This document shows, piece after piece, positions 11,581 through 23,991 of a DNA stretch of 64,000 nucleotides. How positions within the stretch are numbered: position 1 is the stretch's first letter; every line of letters starts with the position of its first letter. Both the position numbers and the translations under genes were made by a program. The stretch comes from Annona cherimola (lineage: Eukaryota > Streptophyta > Magnoliopsida > Magnoliales > Annonaceae): positions 127,814,564 through 127,878,563 of the forward strand of contig CM059971.1 in assembly GCA_030490835.1 (NCBI GenBank), read 5' to 3'. The notes beneath the pieces are model-generated. The model ran no database searches. It was not told the DNA's origin and saw nothing but the letters and a program-made list of their open reading frames with translations.

Positions 11581-12267
11581 TCATTTTTTTGTGTCCTTCT
11601 GATTTCTTCCCTGTATTCAATAATAGCTAGTAGTAGATTGATTGATGTTTGTTAGCCAAACACATGTTGCAAATGAGATATTGGTCGATGTATGTTTTTT
11701 TTTTTTTTTTTTCCTTGTCATTTTGATATATAGCAAGGAATTTTAGAATGGAAATGATGTGCTTTGTGCTTGTAATTAGGTTGGGATGCTTGGCAACATG
11801 AGGAGTGATAAAAAGCAATCTCCTAGTTCGTTTTGCTAGTTAAGAGGGTAGAGAGTTTTTTAGAAGCAATGATGATTCCCAGATTCGGCTAAGAAACATT
11901 AAGTGAGTCGACAGCATTTGCTTTTTTCTGAAATGGGAACTATCACTACAAGGAAACTTTTTTTTTTTTTTTTTCAAACGGTTATTATCAACTAAAATAT
12001 TTATTAACAAGTAAAATATATATACAGACGAATATTAGGTTGTCTCTAAGGATCACTGGCAAGTAATTATTGTCTTAGCTAACTATTGGTAAGAAAAATT
12101 TCCTTGTATGTGATAATACTTTTATAATCAAATTACAACTTAATACGACAAAATCTATTATAGGTGGTCATTTTTTTGCAACCAAATTTCACGTTTGGTA
12201 CCAAATGTATCTAAGTGTAAATTACTTATAGTTAAAATTTTCTTATTATTTAAAGTCAAATTTTAAT
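11581..12267. other. 3' UTR and intergenic DNA
   Basis: T-runs near 11696 and 11960. No gene or clear repeat is supported. Confidence 0.4.
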
Positions 12268-12688
12268 GAGCTTTGATCATTTTAGACCAGTCTAAAACAC
12301 GTAATTTTTGTTTTCAAAATTTTTTTGCAACATTATTTTTCTAATTATGTTTAATCTATAAATCGATTTTCAATATTTTGGAAATGTATATATATTTATT
12401 TCAGTTTTTTAAATATATGAGTATTTTAGTAATTTTAAATTGTTGAAACATAACTAAAATACTTTACTTTAGATCCTTAAACATAGGGATATAGTCATTT
12501 AAATTGTTGAAATATGACTAAAATATCCCTATGTTTAAAAATTCAAAATAAATATATGTACATCTCTAAAATTGATAAAAATTAGTTTATGGATTAAATA
12601 TAACTAGGTTAGCCATTTTACAAAAAAATTTGAAAAAAATATGTTTTTGGACAAGACATTTCAGACCCATTTGAAATGATCATATTGC
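12268..12688. mobile_element. Fold-back Mutator-type MITE, 421 bp
   Basis: Seen: most of the element is a degenerate palindrome centred near 12480. The ends read GAGCTTTGATCATTTT and, inverted, GCAATATGATCATTT. A perfect 9-bp duplication, aattttaat, flanks it (12259-12267 and 12689-12697). Known: 9-bp duplications are typical of Mutator-like elements. The TGATCATTT word near the end recurs at the same distance from the ends of the elements at 16469-18437 and 43877-44264. It has no coding capacity. Confidence 0.75.
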
Positions 12689-12697
12689 AATTTTAAT

Positions 12698-14432
12698 AGT
12701 CACATTAAATATTAGCTAAATGAGTAATTGAAGCTAAAATACATCTAATGCAGTCGAATATATATTATTAGCTAAACAAGTAATTGAATCTAATAATGCA
12801 GTCGAATATGTATTATGTGTTACTAAAAAATTGGTTGTACTGTTGCCTAAAAGCAAAAACTATAAATTATTGGTGACTAAATTTCTTGACAATGATTTGG
12901 TGTATGTCATATGCCATCAATTATTGGAAAATAAAAAACTTTTGGGAACCAAAATTTATCCTTCTGCAACAAAATTTTAGTTTTCAAAAATCAGCATTTT
13001 TGTGATGTATCGCCATAAAAAGAGACCCTAGAAATTGCAAAATGGAGTGCATCATTCGATTAAAATATTCGGAATGGGTTGTTTGATTAGGACTCATTTG
13101 TAAGATATCTCATTTGTGTTTATCTCTTTTAGACTAAAAGCCAAATAATATGGTAACTTCTTTGGTTTAAAATTCATTCACCATTTTATGGTAGCAGATG
13201 CCAGCAGATGTGACAAACTGTAACTGAAGAATCGATAACCATCCATGGTATGGTTGTGGGGCGATTTGCTGACGAATATCACATGAATTGACTGACGTTT
13301 TGTCAGATTATGCATAAAATTTGTCATGAAATAGGATATCGGAGAACGAATTTGTTTTTTTTTTTCACCAATTGTTAAATGATTTGAGATAAGAGTGGTT
13401 TGGAACTTTAAAAGAGTTCCGAGTGCAATTCAGGTAGATTCAACTTCAGCGGACGCTTCCACACACAAGGAAACAAAACGAGACGGTGTTAATTTGTTTC
13501 CAAGAGGCATTTTGGGATTAGGGGTATAGAAGTGACTATGGAAGTTTAATTTGGGAGGAGTTCCTTTTTTCCAGTTTCCATAATCGTTTAGGAGGAATCG
13601 TTAAAGGATTACTGTTTATTTTATTGACTAGCTAGTCTGGGATCAACTTGTCAACGGCCTCATGACTTTCCATGTAACTTTATGCTTGTCTTGACAAGAG
13701 GGGTCTAGCCTTTTCTCTTGTTTTTTCTTCCTCGCATTCTCTACAATTATAAACTTCACATGATCACATGATGGCATTACTCGTTGATTGTACATGCAGA
13801 GCATCTGATTCCCTGTTTTCTTTTCTTGGAATCCATAAATGCCCAACACACCCTTCCTCTGAATCCCTTATAAGCCCAAAAGACTCTTTTTGTTCACTTT
13901 CACTTTAACCGATCGTATGTTCCTGTCGCAATTGAAGACCCATGTGTTCCAATCTTAGGTGTTACCACAATACCACCATTTAGTTTCGCATGCTGGCATC
14001 AGATCAAATCGAGGAGATTTTTGGGCATTGTCTTGTGAAATTTTGGACTCTCAATCAATGGCATGGATAAATCGAGCAACACATAATCAGAGTCCTCTGT
14101 TTAATCCAAGCAGGGGCTTATCATATGTTGACAGTCAGATTTGATGTAGTATCTGTTTGTATATGGGCCTCAACACGAGGTTGAGTGTTAGCTTCGTTAT
14201 AAATCCTACATGGGCTAGGTCCATTTGGCAAACCACCCAAGCATGATGCATGAATAAAGAGAGTTCTAAGATCGCAGTCCTTCAGTCCAGTAAGAGAAAT
14301 GTTCACAAGCAACCTTGTCTGTCAAAACTTTCATCTGCAGTGTTGAGCAGGGTGCATGGAAATTAAACCATTGTTTTGTCCAAGTTCAAGTACAACTGGT
14401 GCATTGCATGAAAAAAGATGTCTTCCACACCA
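12698..14432. other. Intergenic, no gene seen
   Basis: Contains a diverged tandem duplication of about 65 bp at 12705-12825 (GCTAAAYRAGTAATTGAAKC and TGCAGTCGAATATRTATTA words twice). The rest is AT-rich without supported genes; the part next to 14433 is the likely peroxidase 3' UTR. Confidence 0.4.
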
Positions 14433-15778
<1,346 letters not shown>

Positions 15779-15940
15779 TCATGTCTTGAGGGGAAGACGA
15801 GCTTATGTTTGCCGGTTGCCACCACCGCCGTTGCATCTCCTTATAAGCAATAAATTGTGTATTGGATAATAGCCCACTACTTGAGTGGCTAAGATATCCG
15901 CAATTTTCATTGGAGCAATGTGGCTTACGACAAGAAAGCA

Positions 15941-15952
15941 TATATATAGACA
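15941..15952 (-). promoter_or_regulatory. Possible TATA box of the peroxidase gene
   Basis: CTATATATAT on the minus strand, about 165 bases upstream of the ATG. Motif and position only. Confidence 0.35.
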
Positions 15953-16282
15953 GCTGCTGTACCATTTATGTGTTAGATTCAACTAAGATTAAGATCATGC
16001 CATCAGCGCATGGATATGTGAATGAACTCGGTCTTTGATTTGCCTGCCTTCCACTAGATACTATTTGCAGTCAGTGATTGGAATTATTTAAATCTGCTAC
16101 CATCGCCACTTTCTGGAGTGGAAGATCATGTCATACTGCACTTTAGGAAAGCTGCAATGTTTTGGATGCAAGCTGCTTGGCAAGCTCTGCAAGACAAACT
16201 CAGATTAGAATAAAATTGACATTATCTATGCGTAACAGTCATGCTTCTCTTATACCTTTTGATAAGTATGCTAACGAATATA
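15953..16282. other. Intergenic between peroxidase and a MITE
   Basis: No gene or repeat seen. Confidence 0.4.
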
Positions 16283-16696
16283 AGGTGTGTCTGAGAAGCA
16301 ATAAAACATTTGATGAATAATTTTTTAAATAAGAGAAAATGATATGATATAATAGGGGTAATGATGAAGAATAAAGAGAGAAAAATTAATATAAATAGGT
16401 TAGATTATGAAAAGTGGTATTGAAATGATTGAAAAGTAATATAGTTGTATAGGAAGTGAAAAAATAATGAGTTCTGATCTTTTCCGACCGGTCGGTTACA
16501 CGGGGTGTTATCGACCACGCCTCTCGCTCGTTGGATATTGCGGGCTCATTTCTGGCCGTTGGATGAGAGGCATACTTTGTGGTAGCTGGGAGCGCAATTA
16601 ATGCGAGAGAATTTTTACCGACAGGCCACTGTCAGGCTGGACGATGGCAAGCTCAGTCGTCCCGCATCTCGTCTCCCTCCTCCCTGAGGTATTCTT

Positions 16697-16927
16697 GCTG
16701 GAATAGCTCTGGAATTCAGCAAGGCATTGAGCTAGTTTTGGTTGGCAACAAACCTCATTGTCTATCTCATTAAAATCCTGCGTCAAGATCCTGATACAGC
16801 AGCCAAGAACGTGAACTAATGGATTGGGGTCACAGCAATGCTGCCTCTAATTGGAGGATTTCTCGTCGATGCTTACACAGGGAGATGCTCAATGGTCGTT
16901 GCATAGGGAGGATTTATCTTATGGTAA
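16697..16927 (+). pseudogene. NPF (NRT1/PTR family) transporter fragment in the Pack-MULE
   Basis: One frame from 16697 reads IALEFSKALS, a stop at 16733-16735, WLATNLIVYLIKILRQDPDT, AAKNVN, a stop at 16817-16819, and WIGVTAMLPLIGGFLVDAYT. This matches the region around the first two membrane helices of proton-coupled NPF transporters, where I expect EFSERLSYFG, ATNLIVYL, AAKNVNYW and PLxGGFxADAYxGR. Two in-frame stops and the loss of the E-R pair show that it is dead. It represents only about 75 of the usual 550-600 residues. The parent gene is not in this window. Confidence 0.75.
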
Positions 16928-16947
16928 CTCCAATATCTCTTTCTGAT

Positions 16948-18093
16948 TCAGAGGAATGCTATGTAGTCGTCAGCATCCAGGTCGTAGACGAGTCCCGGAT
17001 CCAGAGCTTTGTTGGGATTCACATGCCCGACGCCGTGGACGAATGGCGTCGATTCCTTTCCAGTGGCGAGATCTCCGACCACTCCTTCGGCATTATCTGT
17101 GTTGTAGGCCGTCGTCATGAGTGCTGACTTGATTTCAGCGGGGCTCCGGGTCGGGTGGGCTTTTCGGAGCAAAGCGGCAGGGCTTGAGACGTGCGGGCAG
17201 GCCATGGACATGCCGGAAATGATATTGAAATCAACCAACCTGGGATCTATGTCGAGATCTGTGGGGCTGGTGAATCCGGTCCAACCCGCCAAGATGTTGA
17301 CGCCCGGCGCGATGACATGAGGCTTGAGAATTTCCGCCGTTTGATAGTTGGGCCCCCGGCTGGAGAAAGCAACCACTTTGGGAGACGTCGGCAACGGCCC
17401 AATCACCGTGCCGCAGAATCGGATTGTGCCTGTAGGGGATGAGTCTGACTGCGCATAGCCTCGCATCCTGTTGCCGGCTCTGGCACCGACCATCGTGGCG
17501 GGGATGAGTCTGACCGCACATAGCCTCGCATCCTATCGCCGGCTCTCGCACCGACCATTGTGGCGGGGATGAGATGTGTATCAACAATCAGCTCTTCACC
17601 GTTTTCATCCGTATTGGCAATGATCATGCCGGCCCCACAAGCCTGCTTCACTGAGGCGCCCTTCTCCACGCGGGCGTTTCCGCAGTCGCAGAGCACGATT
17701 TTCCCGACGACTTTCAACGGATCGAGCTGGCCGGACAAGCAGAAGTTGCTGTCGCAGTCCCCGCCATAGATAACCAGCAGATTGTCGTCACATGGATCGC
17801 CGGCGTAGAGCGACACTCCACCATAGACACTTCCATCACCGAGAATGACATCAGGGAACTCCCTGTCGATCATCGAAGCGCCGTCGGTTAAAATCCACGA
17901 CACAATGTTCACGGCCGGAATTCCCCACCGAGCATGAGACGAGAATGCCCTTTTGCATAGATCCAAACGCTCCGATGGCAATCGAATCATCGGAGTACCT
18001 CAACGGATACCCATTAGCGCCCACAGACAGTAAGATTATGTCCACCCCATCGGCGACGACCTGATCCATGGCGGCGAGTATGTCGGGAGACGA
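16948..18093 (-). pseudogene. Subtilase (SBT1-like) fragment in the Pack-MULE
   Basis: Three minus-strand segments line up with the middle and C-terminal part of a plant subtilisin-like protease: DILAAMDQVVADGVDII and SIAIGAFG; then AVNIVSWILTDGAS, VVGKIVLCDCGNARVEKG and HLIPATMVGARAG (PA domain); then VVAFSSRGPNYQTAEILKPH, VIAPGVNILAGWTG and the catalytic Ser motif as GMSMACPHVSS. The regions of the catalytic Asp and His are absent. The frame shifts near 17950, where a few residues after GNSG are missing, and again at a 65-bp tandem duplication (17435-17499 and 17500-17564). The reading ends AFL then TGA. Functional protein is not expected. Confidence 0.88.
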
Positions 18094-18112
18094 GAGAGAT
18101 CGCCTGTCGAGA

Positions 18113-18158
18113 GAGGGAGGGAGGGAGGGAGGGAGGGAGGGAGACGAGACGAGACAGC

Positions 18159-18224
<66 letters not shown>
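18113..18224. repeat. (GGGA)n and (GA)n simple repeats
   Basis: GGGA units at about 18113-18143 and an almost pure GA tract at about 18160-18224, just upstream of the subtilase fragment inside the Pack-MULE. Confidence 0.95.
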
Positions 18225-18225
<1 letters not shown>

Positions 18226-18525
18226 GAGAGACGAGAGAGGTTAGGGAGGGGACCAATCGAAAATCTTCATTCTGACAGGGGCTGGTATGTATTTTCTCGG
18301 GCATTAATTCCTCTGCTGCGGCGCAGTCTCTTTGACGATTCATCCAACGGTCTACGCTTCCTCCGCACGATCCAACGGCTGCGAGCGCTGGTCGGAAACG
18401 ATGGATTCGACCGACCGGTCGTAAATGATCACAACTCAAAAATAATTAAAATAGGGTAATTGTGAAGAATGATATGTTTTTTATGTAAACAACTACTTTC
18501 GTAGACTCTTACCTAATACTACACA

Positions 18526-19553
18526 TTATCATAGGTAGATAGTGTTAACACTAATCTAATATGCGGTTTTGCAGAATAAACTTCTTCACTACCACATGAT
18601 ACAACATGATCTTTTACAAGGGTCAGCATGATCTCAGGGAGAATTTCGCTGCACGGTTAGGTGGGTGGGCACCAAGTAGAATGCTTCTTCCGAGTTAACT
18701 CAATTCGCACGGTAGATTGGAAAGGGCATACCTTCCATTATCTTTATTAGAAAAAGTCAGTCGGATACCTTGCTTGGGGCGTGGAAGGAAAAAAGGTGAG
18801 GGTACTGCCGCCCTAGTAACAAAAAACGAGGAGACAACAATGCTTTTACCTAACAATTCTTCAACAGCAAAAAGCAAAGCATTAAGCAATAAGCACCATC
18901 TCATTTTCATTTACAACCCAAATCTCAATCCAAAGAAAGGACAAATCTCAATCCAAAGAAAGGACAGAAATGAACGGAGTAAAATAATAATAATAATAAT
19001 AATCTTACAATACGTAGCTAAAATTTTTTACCGTTGCATATTTAAGATTCACAAAACTGTCTTGATTGAGAATGGACATCATACAAAAAATCATACAAAA
19101 AACGGTTCGTATTTCACTCTGAAACAAGATGAATTTTTTGCCGTCCACTTGACTCTTGAATTGAGAAAAATTTTAAAATCTTATTTAAATAAGTTGTACT
19201 TAGCAACAGAAATGAATTAGATCAAACGTATATAAATTGTCATGACCCAAAAAGGTAGCATTTTATGCATATGCTATGGCATGCACCAAGAGAAGAGATA
19301 CACACTTGCCTATGATAACAAACTTTAAGACAGTGGTCTGAAATACCATGACAAATATTTTATTTAAACCACAGAGTGCCATTTAAATACAAAAATTAAA
19401 AGTTAGAAAATTCCTAACAGGAAAGTTACAAATAACGCAAGGTGAAATTTTACATGATTCCTTCAAAAGAAGATAAATGAATGGGGGTGTTGTTGCGGTT
19501 GATTTTGATACACCGGAGGAAGCGTACGCTCCCCTGTAAGAAATGTACAGTGT
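18526..19553. other. Intergenic and likely 3' UTR of the glycosyltransferase
   Basis: A 24-bp tandem duplication occurs at about 18918-18966 (ACAAATCTCAATCCAAAGAA repeated). No gene is supported. Confidence 0.45.
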
Positions 19554-22500
19554 TCATCGTCTCCGGACCCACCAATCTGGGATTTTCAGTCTCCTGTTTC
19601 GGTGCACAGCAAGTTCGGCTGCAGAGAGCTTGTGGCGGACTTGTTTCCACAACATGTTCACAGCATCATCCTTCTTGGGTGGAAACTGAAACTCATAGTG
19701 ATGAGAAATTTGTTTCAGCCTCCTCCACATCTCAAACCATCTCTCTTTTGGCAGCCGCCTTAGCTGTCCTAGCATATAATCAGGTTCCAATGCCTCTTGA
19801 ACAGAGAAGAAGAGTGAGAATTCACTATAGTCAATCTCATCCTCAAAAGGGAGCTCAATCCGGTCGCTGATGATTACAGGCACACAATGACTGACAATAG
19901 CATCAAAGAGCCGGCAAGAAGAAGGTGTATCTCCAGCAGGATGCAGGCAAAATTTCGACAAGCGCATGCCTCTGGTTGACTGATATGGCATTGTAGAGAA
20001 ACAGGAGATAAAATGAGACATGGCAATTTGGAAATTGGAAAATTGGACAACAAATACTGATTGGCAATATCTAACAGACATCAGAAACAATATAAAATAC
20101 GCATGTAGCAGGAAAGAAAAAACAAATGTAAAAACATTGTCAGGTATTGAAAAAAGAACAAGGCCAGTAACCCTATTGGGATCCAGCAGTTGAGAACTGA
20201 ACATGTTGCTGCTTACCTTGATGTCCAAAGCTCAAGATAACAAGAGGACAATGTTTATGTCCCCAACATGTGGGTAGAGAAGCAAATTGTATAATCCAGT
20301 TGTAATGTTGGCAAGTTACAATCTTTTTGCTATGTAGTTTTAGCCCAGTTTCTCTTCCATTCTGCACATTATTGTTAAAAAAATAGAAAAGGAAAGGAAA
20401 ATGTCACTTACTGCTTGCATGCCCTCTCCTGATGCAACACTGTCTTCAAAGACAACATCTTCCTTGCCCGATAGCAGCTTTGCTAGCTTCAACCGCACAA
20501 TTCCTTCCTGCCACGCAGCAGGATTAATAGCACTTTGAGCTCAAAAAAGGCATTTGCTACTTACATAAATATGCATTATTCTAAAAGATACAAGGAACAT
20601 ACGTCTTTCCTAACTGTTCTTCCTCGGAAGAATAGAAGTGTTCTGCGGGACTCATAAGGATCGGGAGGATCATCATCCATAAATGAATCCACAACATGTA
20701 CATATGGCGTGACCACATCCTTCCTCAGGGAGGAGACATTTTTGGGGCACCGCCCAAAATCTGCAACAATAAGAATAGATGCATTCACCTGATCGCGATG
20801 AAATCTGAAAGCATTTGGGTGTTGCATTGGAATTACATGGTCTCGGCCTTCAGATCGCTCATAATACTTGGAATGCCTTAGAAAGTCAAGGAGTTCAGCC
20901 TATGATCATGATACATATAAATAGTATATGTAAGAGGAAGCTTTTCATTTCAACAGAATGTAAATAACCAAAGAAACTGAAGGCTATATGAGCAAGATAT
21001 GATTAAAACTCCACATTTAAAAAAAAAAAAAAAAAAAGAATAGAAAAGGCACGTAAAAAGTAAAATAGTTAGTGCATAAAAGGTTTTAAAAAACAGCAAA
21101 GTAAATTTCAGTTGCGAGGAGAAAAAGAAATTTTTCATAGAAAAAACAACACAATGCAATCTGAGACTTGTGAATTTTCAAGCTTGAATGTATCTGGTTC
21201 GGTCTTTTTATAACCTGTAAGATAGCTCATGAAAGTGTAAAAGCTCCTCCATCAATTACTATTGACGAATGAAAAATGTGTTATGATTTGGTTCTATATT
21301 TGCATTGATTTGCTTGCCTTTTCTGACATGTAAATTCAATTAAACTCATTCAGGTCATGGGCCATCATCCATTTGACTGGGATCTTAATACATAATAAAG
21401 AACCAGATGATCTTAACAATCTGCGTATAGCAGATCAAGAACTCAAATATAATACTTTACAAAATCATTTCCAATCAATAATCCTTGAAGGACCTCAAAT
21501 ATAATTAGCTTGCTATGGAAAAAAAAAAAAAGCTGCCTTAAGAAATAAATAAAGTTAAAAAAAAACATAAAATCTTTTAGCAAAGTAAATTTCAAAGAAA
21601 GAAGTTAGTAACACCAATTCACTCCCAATAACTAAAGGGCATTAATCATAGTTGTAACAACCTAGAACCGAATCCCACATCGAAAAGGGAAGAGAGATCC
21701 TGAGGGTTTATAAATAGATCTTAAGTTAAATATAGTGTAACGCATTTTAAAATCGTGTAGCTGAGCTGCCAAGCTAGAGCAATATCACTTGTAACGCACA
21801 GATCTAGAAAAATGACTTTTAGGCCTGTGCGCTATCGGTTTCATAGTGTAATATTGTCCGATCTAGCCTGACAGCTCCTCTATCCCCTTTTCAATGAGGG
21901 ATTTGGTTATGGGTGAACTACAACTCAACTTTGGGATTCTGCCTGTAGCCCTGACCATCTACTGGGAGGGACTACTTTGATACCTCTTGTAACGCATAGA
22001 CTTAGAAAAATGACCATCCCGATTTTGGAAATGTCAGAAAACAATTCGCTTGACAACAATCCCTTACATCGCCTCTCACTTCTAGCTACAGTAGGTTCTC
22101 CATCTATATTCTATACTCCCCTTCAATAAATCAATCAATATGATACCTGTTTATCAGATCCAGGCTTCTCACCAGCCCAACCAGACAGGGCATATGGGGT
22201 CAGACAAAATTTGCAAATGTAGCATGCACTCCTAATAAATCCTTCTTACTATCCAATTTTTCAACAAAGTGCGGCCCATTGACAACGGAAATTGCCAAAA
22301 AAATCGTCTTTGCAGGGTTGTCTAACTAGGTGGGTATTCGGCAATATTGCACCCTAAGAACGTTGATATCAAATTCCTCTTGTTCCAGAGCAGACCAAAC
22401 CAAATGGGTTTTATTGAGCAATTCAAACAATTCAACCTAGAAAGGAAAATCTGGAAACAGACGCTCGCGTCTAAATTAATTTGCCAATTCAAAAGCTATT

Positions 22501-23032
22501 CAACCGGAAAAGAAGATCTAAACCGCGCACGTACCTGCAACTTCCGATCAATCTCGGTCTCAGGATCTGTCATTGTATGGCCGTGTGAATTGAAGCTCAA
22601 GGAAGAGAAGAACGGCACGAAGAAGGCCTCAGCCTCCTCGGGGTTGGAAACCCTAACAGCCTCCATGTTTCCATCGCGACGTCCATCGTGCAACAACGAC
22701 GCCATCATCCAATACTCGACGCTGTGCTGCCTCTTGAGGCTAGAACGCTGGGGCCAGGGAGGGAGGTTGGCGGCGGAAGGAGGCGTCCGATCGAGACCGG
22801 GGCGTCGATCGAGCATGCCGAGGTTGAATCGGCGGGGGAGATCGTACATGTAAACCTTGAGCGGAGGCGGGCGAGTACAGGGATCGGAGGCATTGGAGGA
22901 GGAGGAGGAGAGGGGAAGGGCGAGTTTGAAAGATGAAAGGTGGGGGCGGATATCAACGGTGCCGATGAAAACGGAGAGGCTGATGAGGAAGAAGACAACG
23001 CAGAGAAGGGAGCCCAGGGCTTTGGCCAGCAT
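19554..23032 (-). CDS. Exostosin-family (GT47) Golgi glycosyltransferase
   Basis: Four exons: 23032-22535, 20899-20603, 20507-20412 and 19979-19554. All borders are GT-AG and phase 0, giving 438 residues. Seen: a short N-terminus and signal anchor ([16 protein letters not shown]), [77 protein letters not shown], then the conserved block [39 protein letters not shown] and [16 protein letters not shown]. Known: plant GT47 type II membrane proteins build wall polysaccharides in the Golgi; this one looks closest to the ARAD-like arabinosyltransferase group, which I cannot prove. The ATG at 23030-23032 is chosen because it starts the anchor; the upstream frame has no ATG. Intron 1 (about 1.6 kb) holds a dispersed repeat. 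Confidence 0.93.
21276..22193. repeat. 0.9-kb dispersed repeat, copy A (in glycosyltransferase intron 1)
   Basis: Closely resembles 62287-63184 over its whole length in the same orientation. Shared words include GTTATGATTTGGTTCTATAT, TCGGTTTCATAGTGTAATAT, ATCTACTGGGAGGGACTACT and AATAAATCAATCAATATGAT. Differences are scattered substitutions and small gaps, so the pair is not recent. It contains GGTTTATAAATAG and two similar TTGTAACGCAxAGAxxTAGA words. I found no clear ends or target duplication. Confidence 0.85.
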
Positions 23033-23311
23033 TTCGTCCTCTCGTCCTTTACCGTCTTCTCTCACATTTGGATGTGCGGGCAACGGAGGCGAGGCGAGTC
23101 GTGGCGTGAGAGAGTCCAGAGGGATGGAAATTGAGAAGTGGACGAAGACTGCGAAAACGCCTCCAACTCCACCTTCCACGACAAAAATGGATCGCCCGAC
23201 GAGACGACATAGCTTGAGCTTGTTGGCTTCTCAGATCCGTCGAAAAGCACGTCGACGGACATACTTCTCTTTCGGGAGAAGCTAGATGCACTAAGTCTCG
23301 TGGTACCGGAC
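23033..23311 (-). promoter_or_regulatory. 5' flank of the glycosyltransferase gene
   Basis: The space between the ATG and a fold-back element. It must hold the 5' UTR and part of the promoter, but I see no clear TATA box. Confidence 0.35.
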
Positions 23312-23566
23312 GCTGCATGCTCGCGGGCGTATACATTTACTTTTTAAATTTTTTTTTTATAATATTATTAATATATATTTATTTAATATGTATATAAATT
23401 TTTACCATTCACTTATTTTCAAAAATAAAAAATAAATATCTACAATACTTTAAAAATGGTAAAAATTTATACACACATTAAATACACTTATATTAACAGT
23501 TTTATAAAAAAAATTTGAAAAAAATTTGAAAAACAAAAAATGTATGCGCCCGAGAGCATGCACATA
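23312..23566. mobile_element. Fold-back element, GCATGC-ended family, copy 1
   Basis: An imperfect palindrome: left CTGCATGCTCGCGGGCGTAT, right end complementary (GCGCCCGAGAGCATGC). The inner arms contain AAATTTTTACCATT and its complement. Matches 50005-50325. A direct duplication could not be fixed. It lies about 280 bases upstream of the glycosyltransferase ATG. Confidence 0.6.
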
Positions 23567-23599
23567 CAATCGGATCCCCATAGTACCCGCCTGCATCTA

Positions 23600-23835
23600 A
23601 AGTTTTTTTAAAGTTTTAATACTATCATCAATTTATATGTATTTAATATATATATATATATATTAAATTTTTACTATTTTTGAAAATCAATGAAATTTTA
23701 ATAATTTTAAAATAAAAAATATCAAAAAAAATTCGGAATAATAAAAAATTATACACATGTTAAATACAATTATATTAACAATTGTATAAAAAAATTTAAA
23801 ATTTAAAAAGGTCAAAGCACCCGAATATACTATAT
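23600..23835. mobile_element. Degenerate fold-back sequence
   Basis: The arms resemble the inner core of the neighbouring fold-back element (TTTTTACTATTTTTGAAAAT and TTAAATACAATTATATTAAC words, inverted). The ends are unclear. Confidence 0.35.
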
Positions 23836-23991
23836 CTATGCCCTCTTTCTCTTTCTTATTATATTCTTTAAATAATTAATGTCATTTGCTATCTTGATTT
23901 AAAAATTTTAAATTTTTTTTAAAATCATTATCCATTAAGGATAATGAATTTTTTTTTTTTGCGCCTATATGAGGGTATGCCGAGTTCAAAC

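Larger units (their letters stand above)
16469..18437. mobile_element. Pack-MULE carrying fragments of two host genes, 1969 bp
   Basis: Seen: the ends are inverted repeats, GAGTTCTGATCTTTTCCGAC on the left and GAGTTGTGATCATTTACGAC read inward from the right, both followed by CGGTCGGT. Weaker inverted similarity continues for about 170 bp (CGTTGGAT twice on each side, AATTAATGC, CTGTCAG). A perfect 9-bp duplication, aaaaataat, flanks it (16460-16468 and 18438-18446). Known: long inverted repeats with a 9-bp duplication define Mutator-like elements, and copies that carry host gene pieces are called Pack-MULEs. No transposase is present. Inside are an NPF transporter fragment (+) and a subtilase fragment (-), facing each other, plus simple repeats. 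Confidence 0.9.
16283..18525. mobile_element. Tourist-like MITE interrupted by the Pack-MULE
   Basis: 16283-16468 matches the family from its outer end (AGGTGTGTCTGAG) to GAAAAAATAAT. The consensus resumes at 18438 (AAAAATAATTAAAATAGGGT, then AATTGTGAAGAATGA) and fades near 18525. The extent of the right end is approximate. Confidence 0.65.

Noticed and set aside
18014..18439. Minus-strand frame with a long Leu-Ser repeat
   Set aside because: It is a translation of the GA/GGGA simple repeats and the Mutator-like terminal repeat, not a protein gene.
21276..22193. Solo LTR or TRIM element for the 0.9-kb repeat
   Set aside because: I found neither TG...CA ends with a 5-bp duplication nor a primer-binding site.
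22496..23179. Longer start of the glycosyltransferase upstream of 23032
   Set aside because: The extra 49 residues begin at a non-ATG codon and would place sequence before a good signal anchor; the ATG at 23032 fits better.
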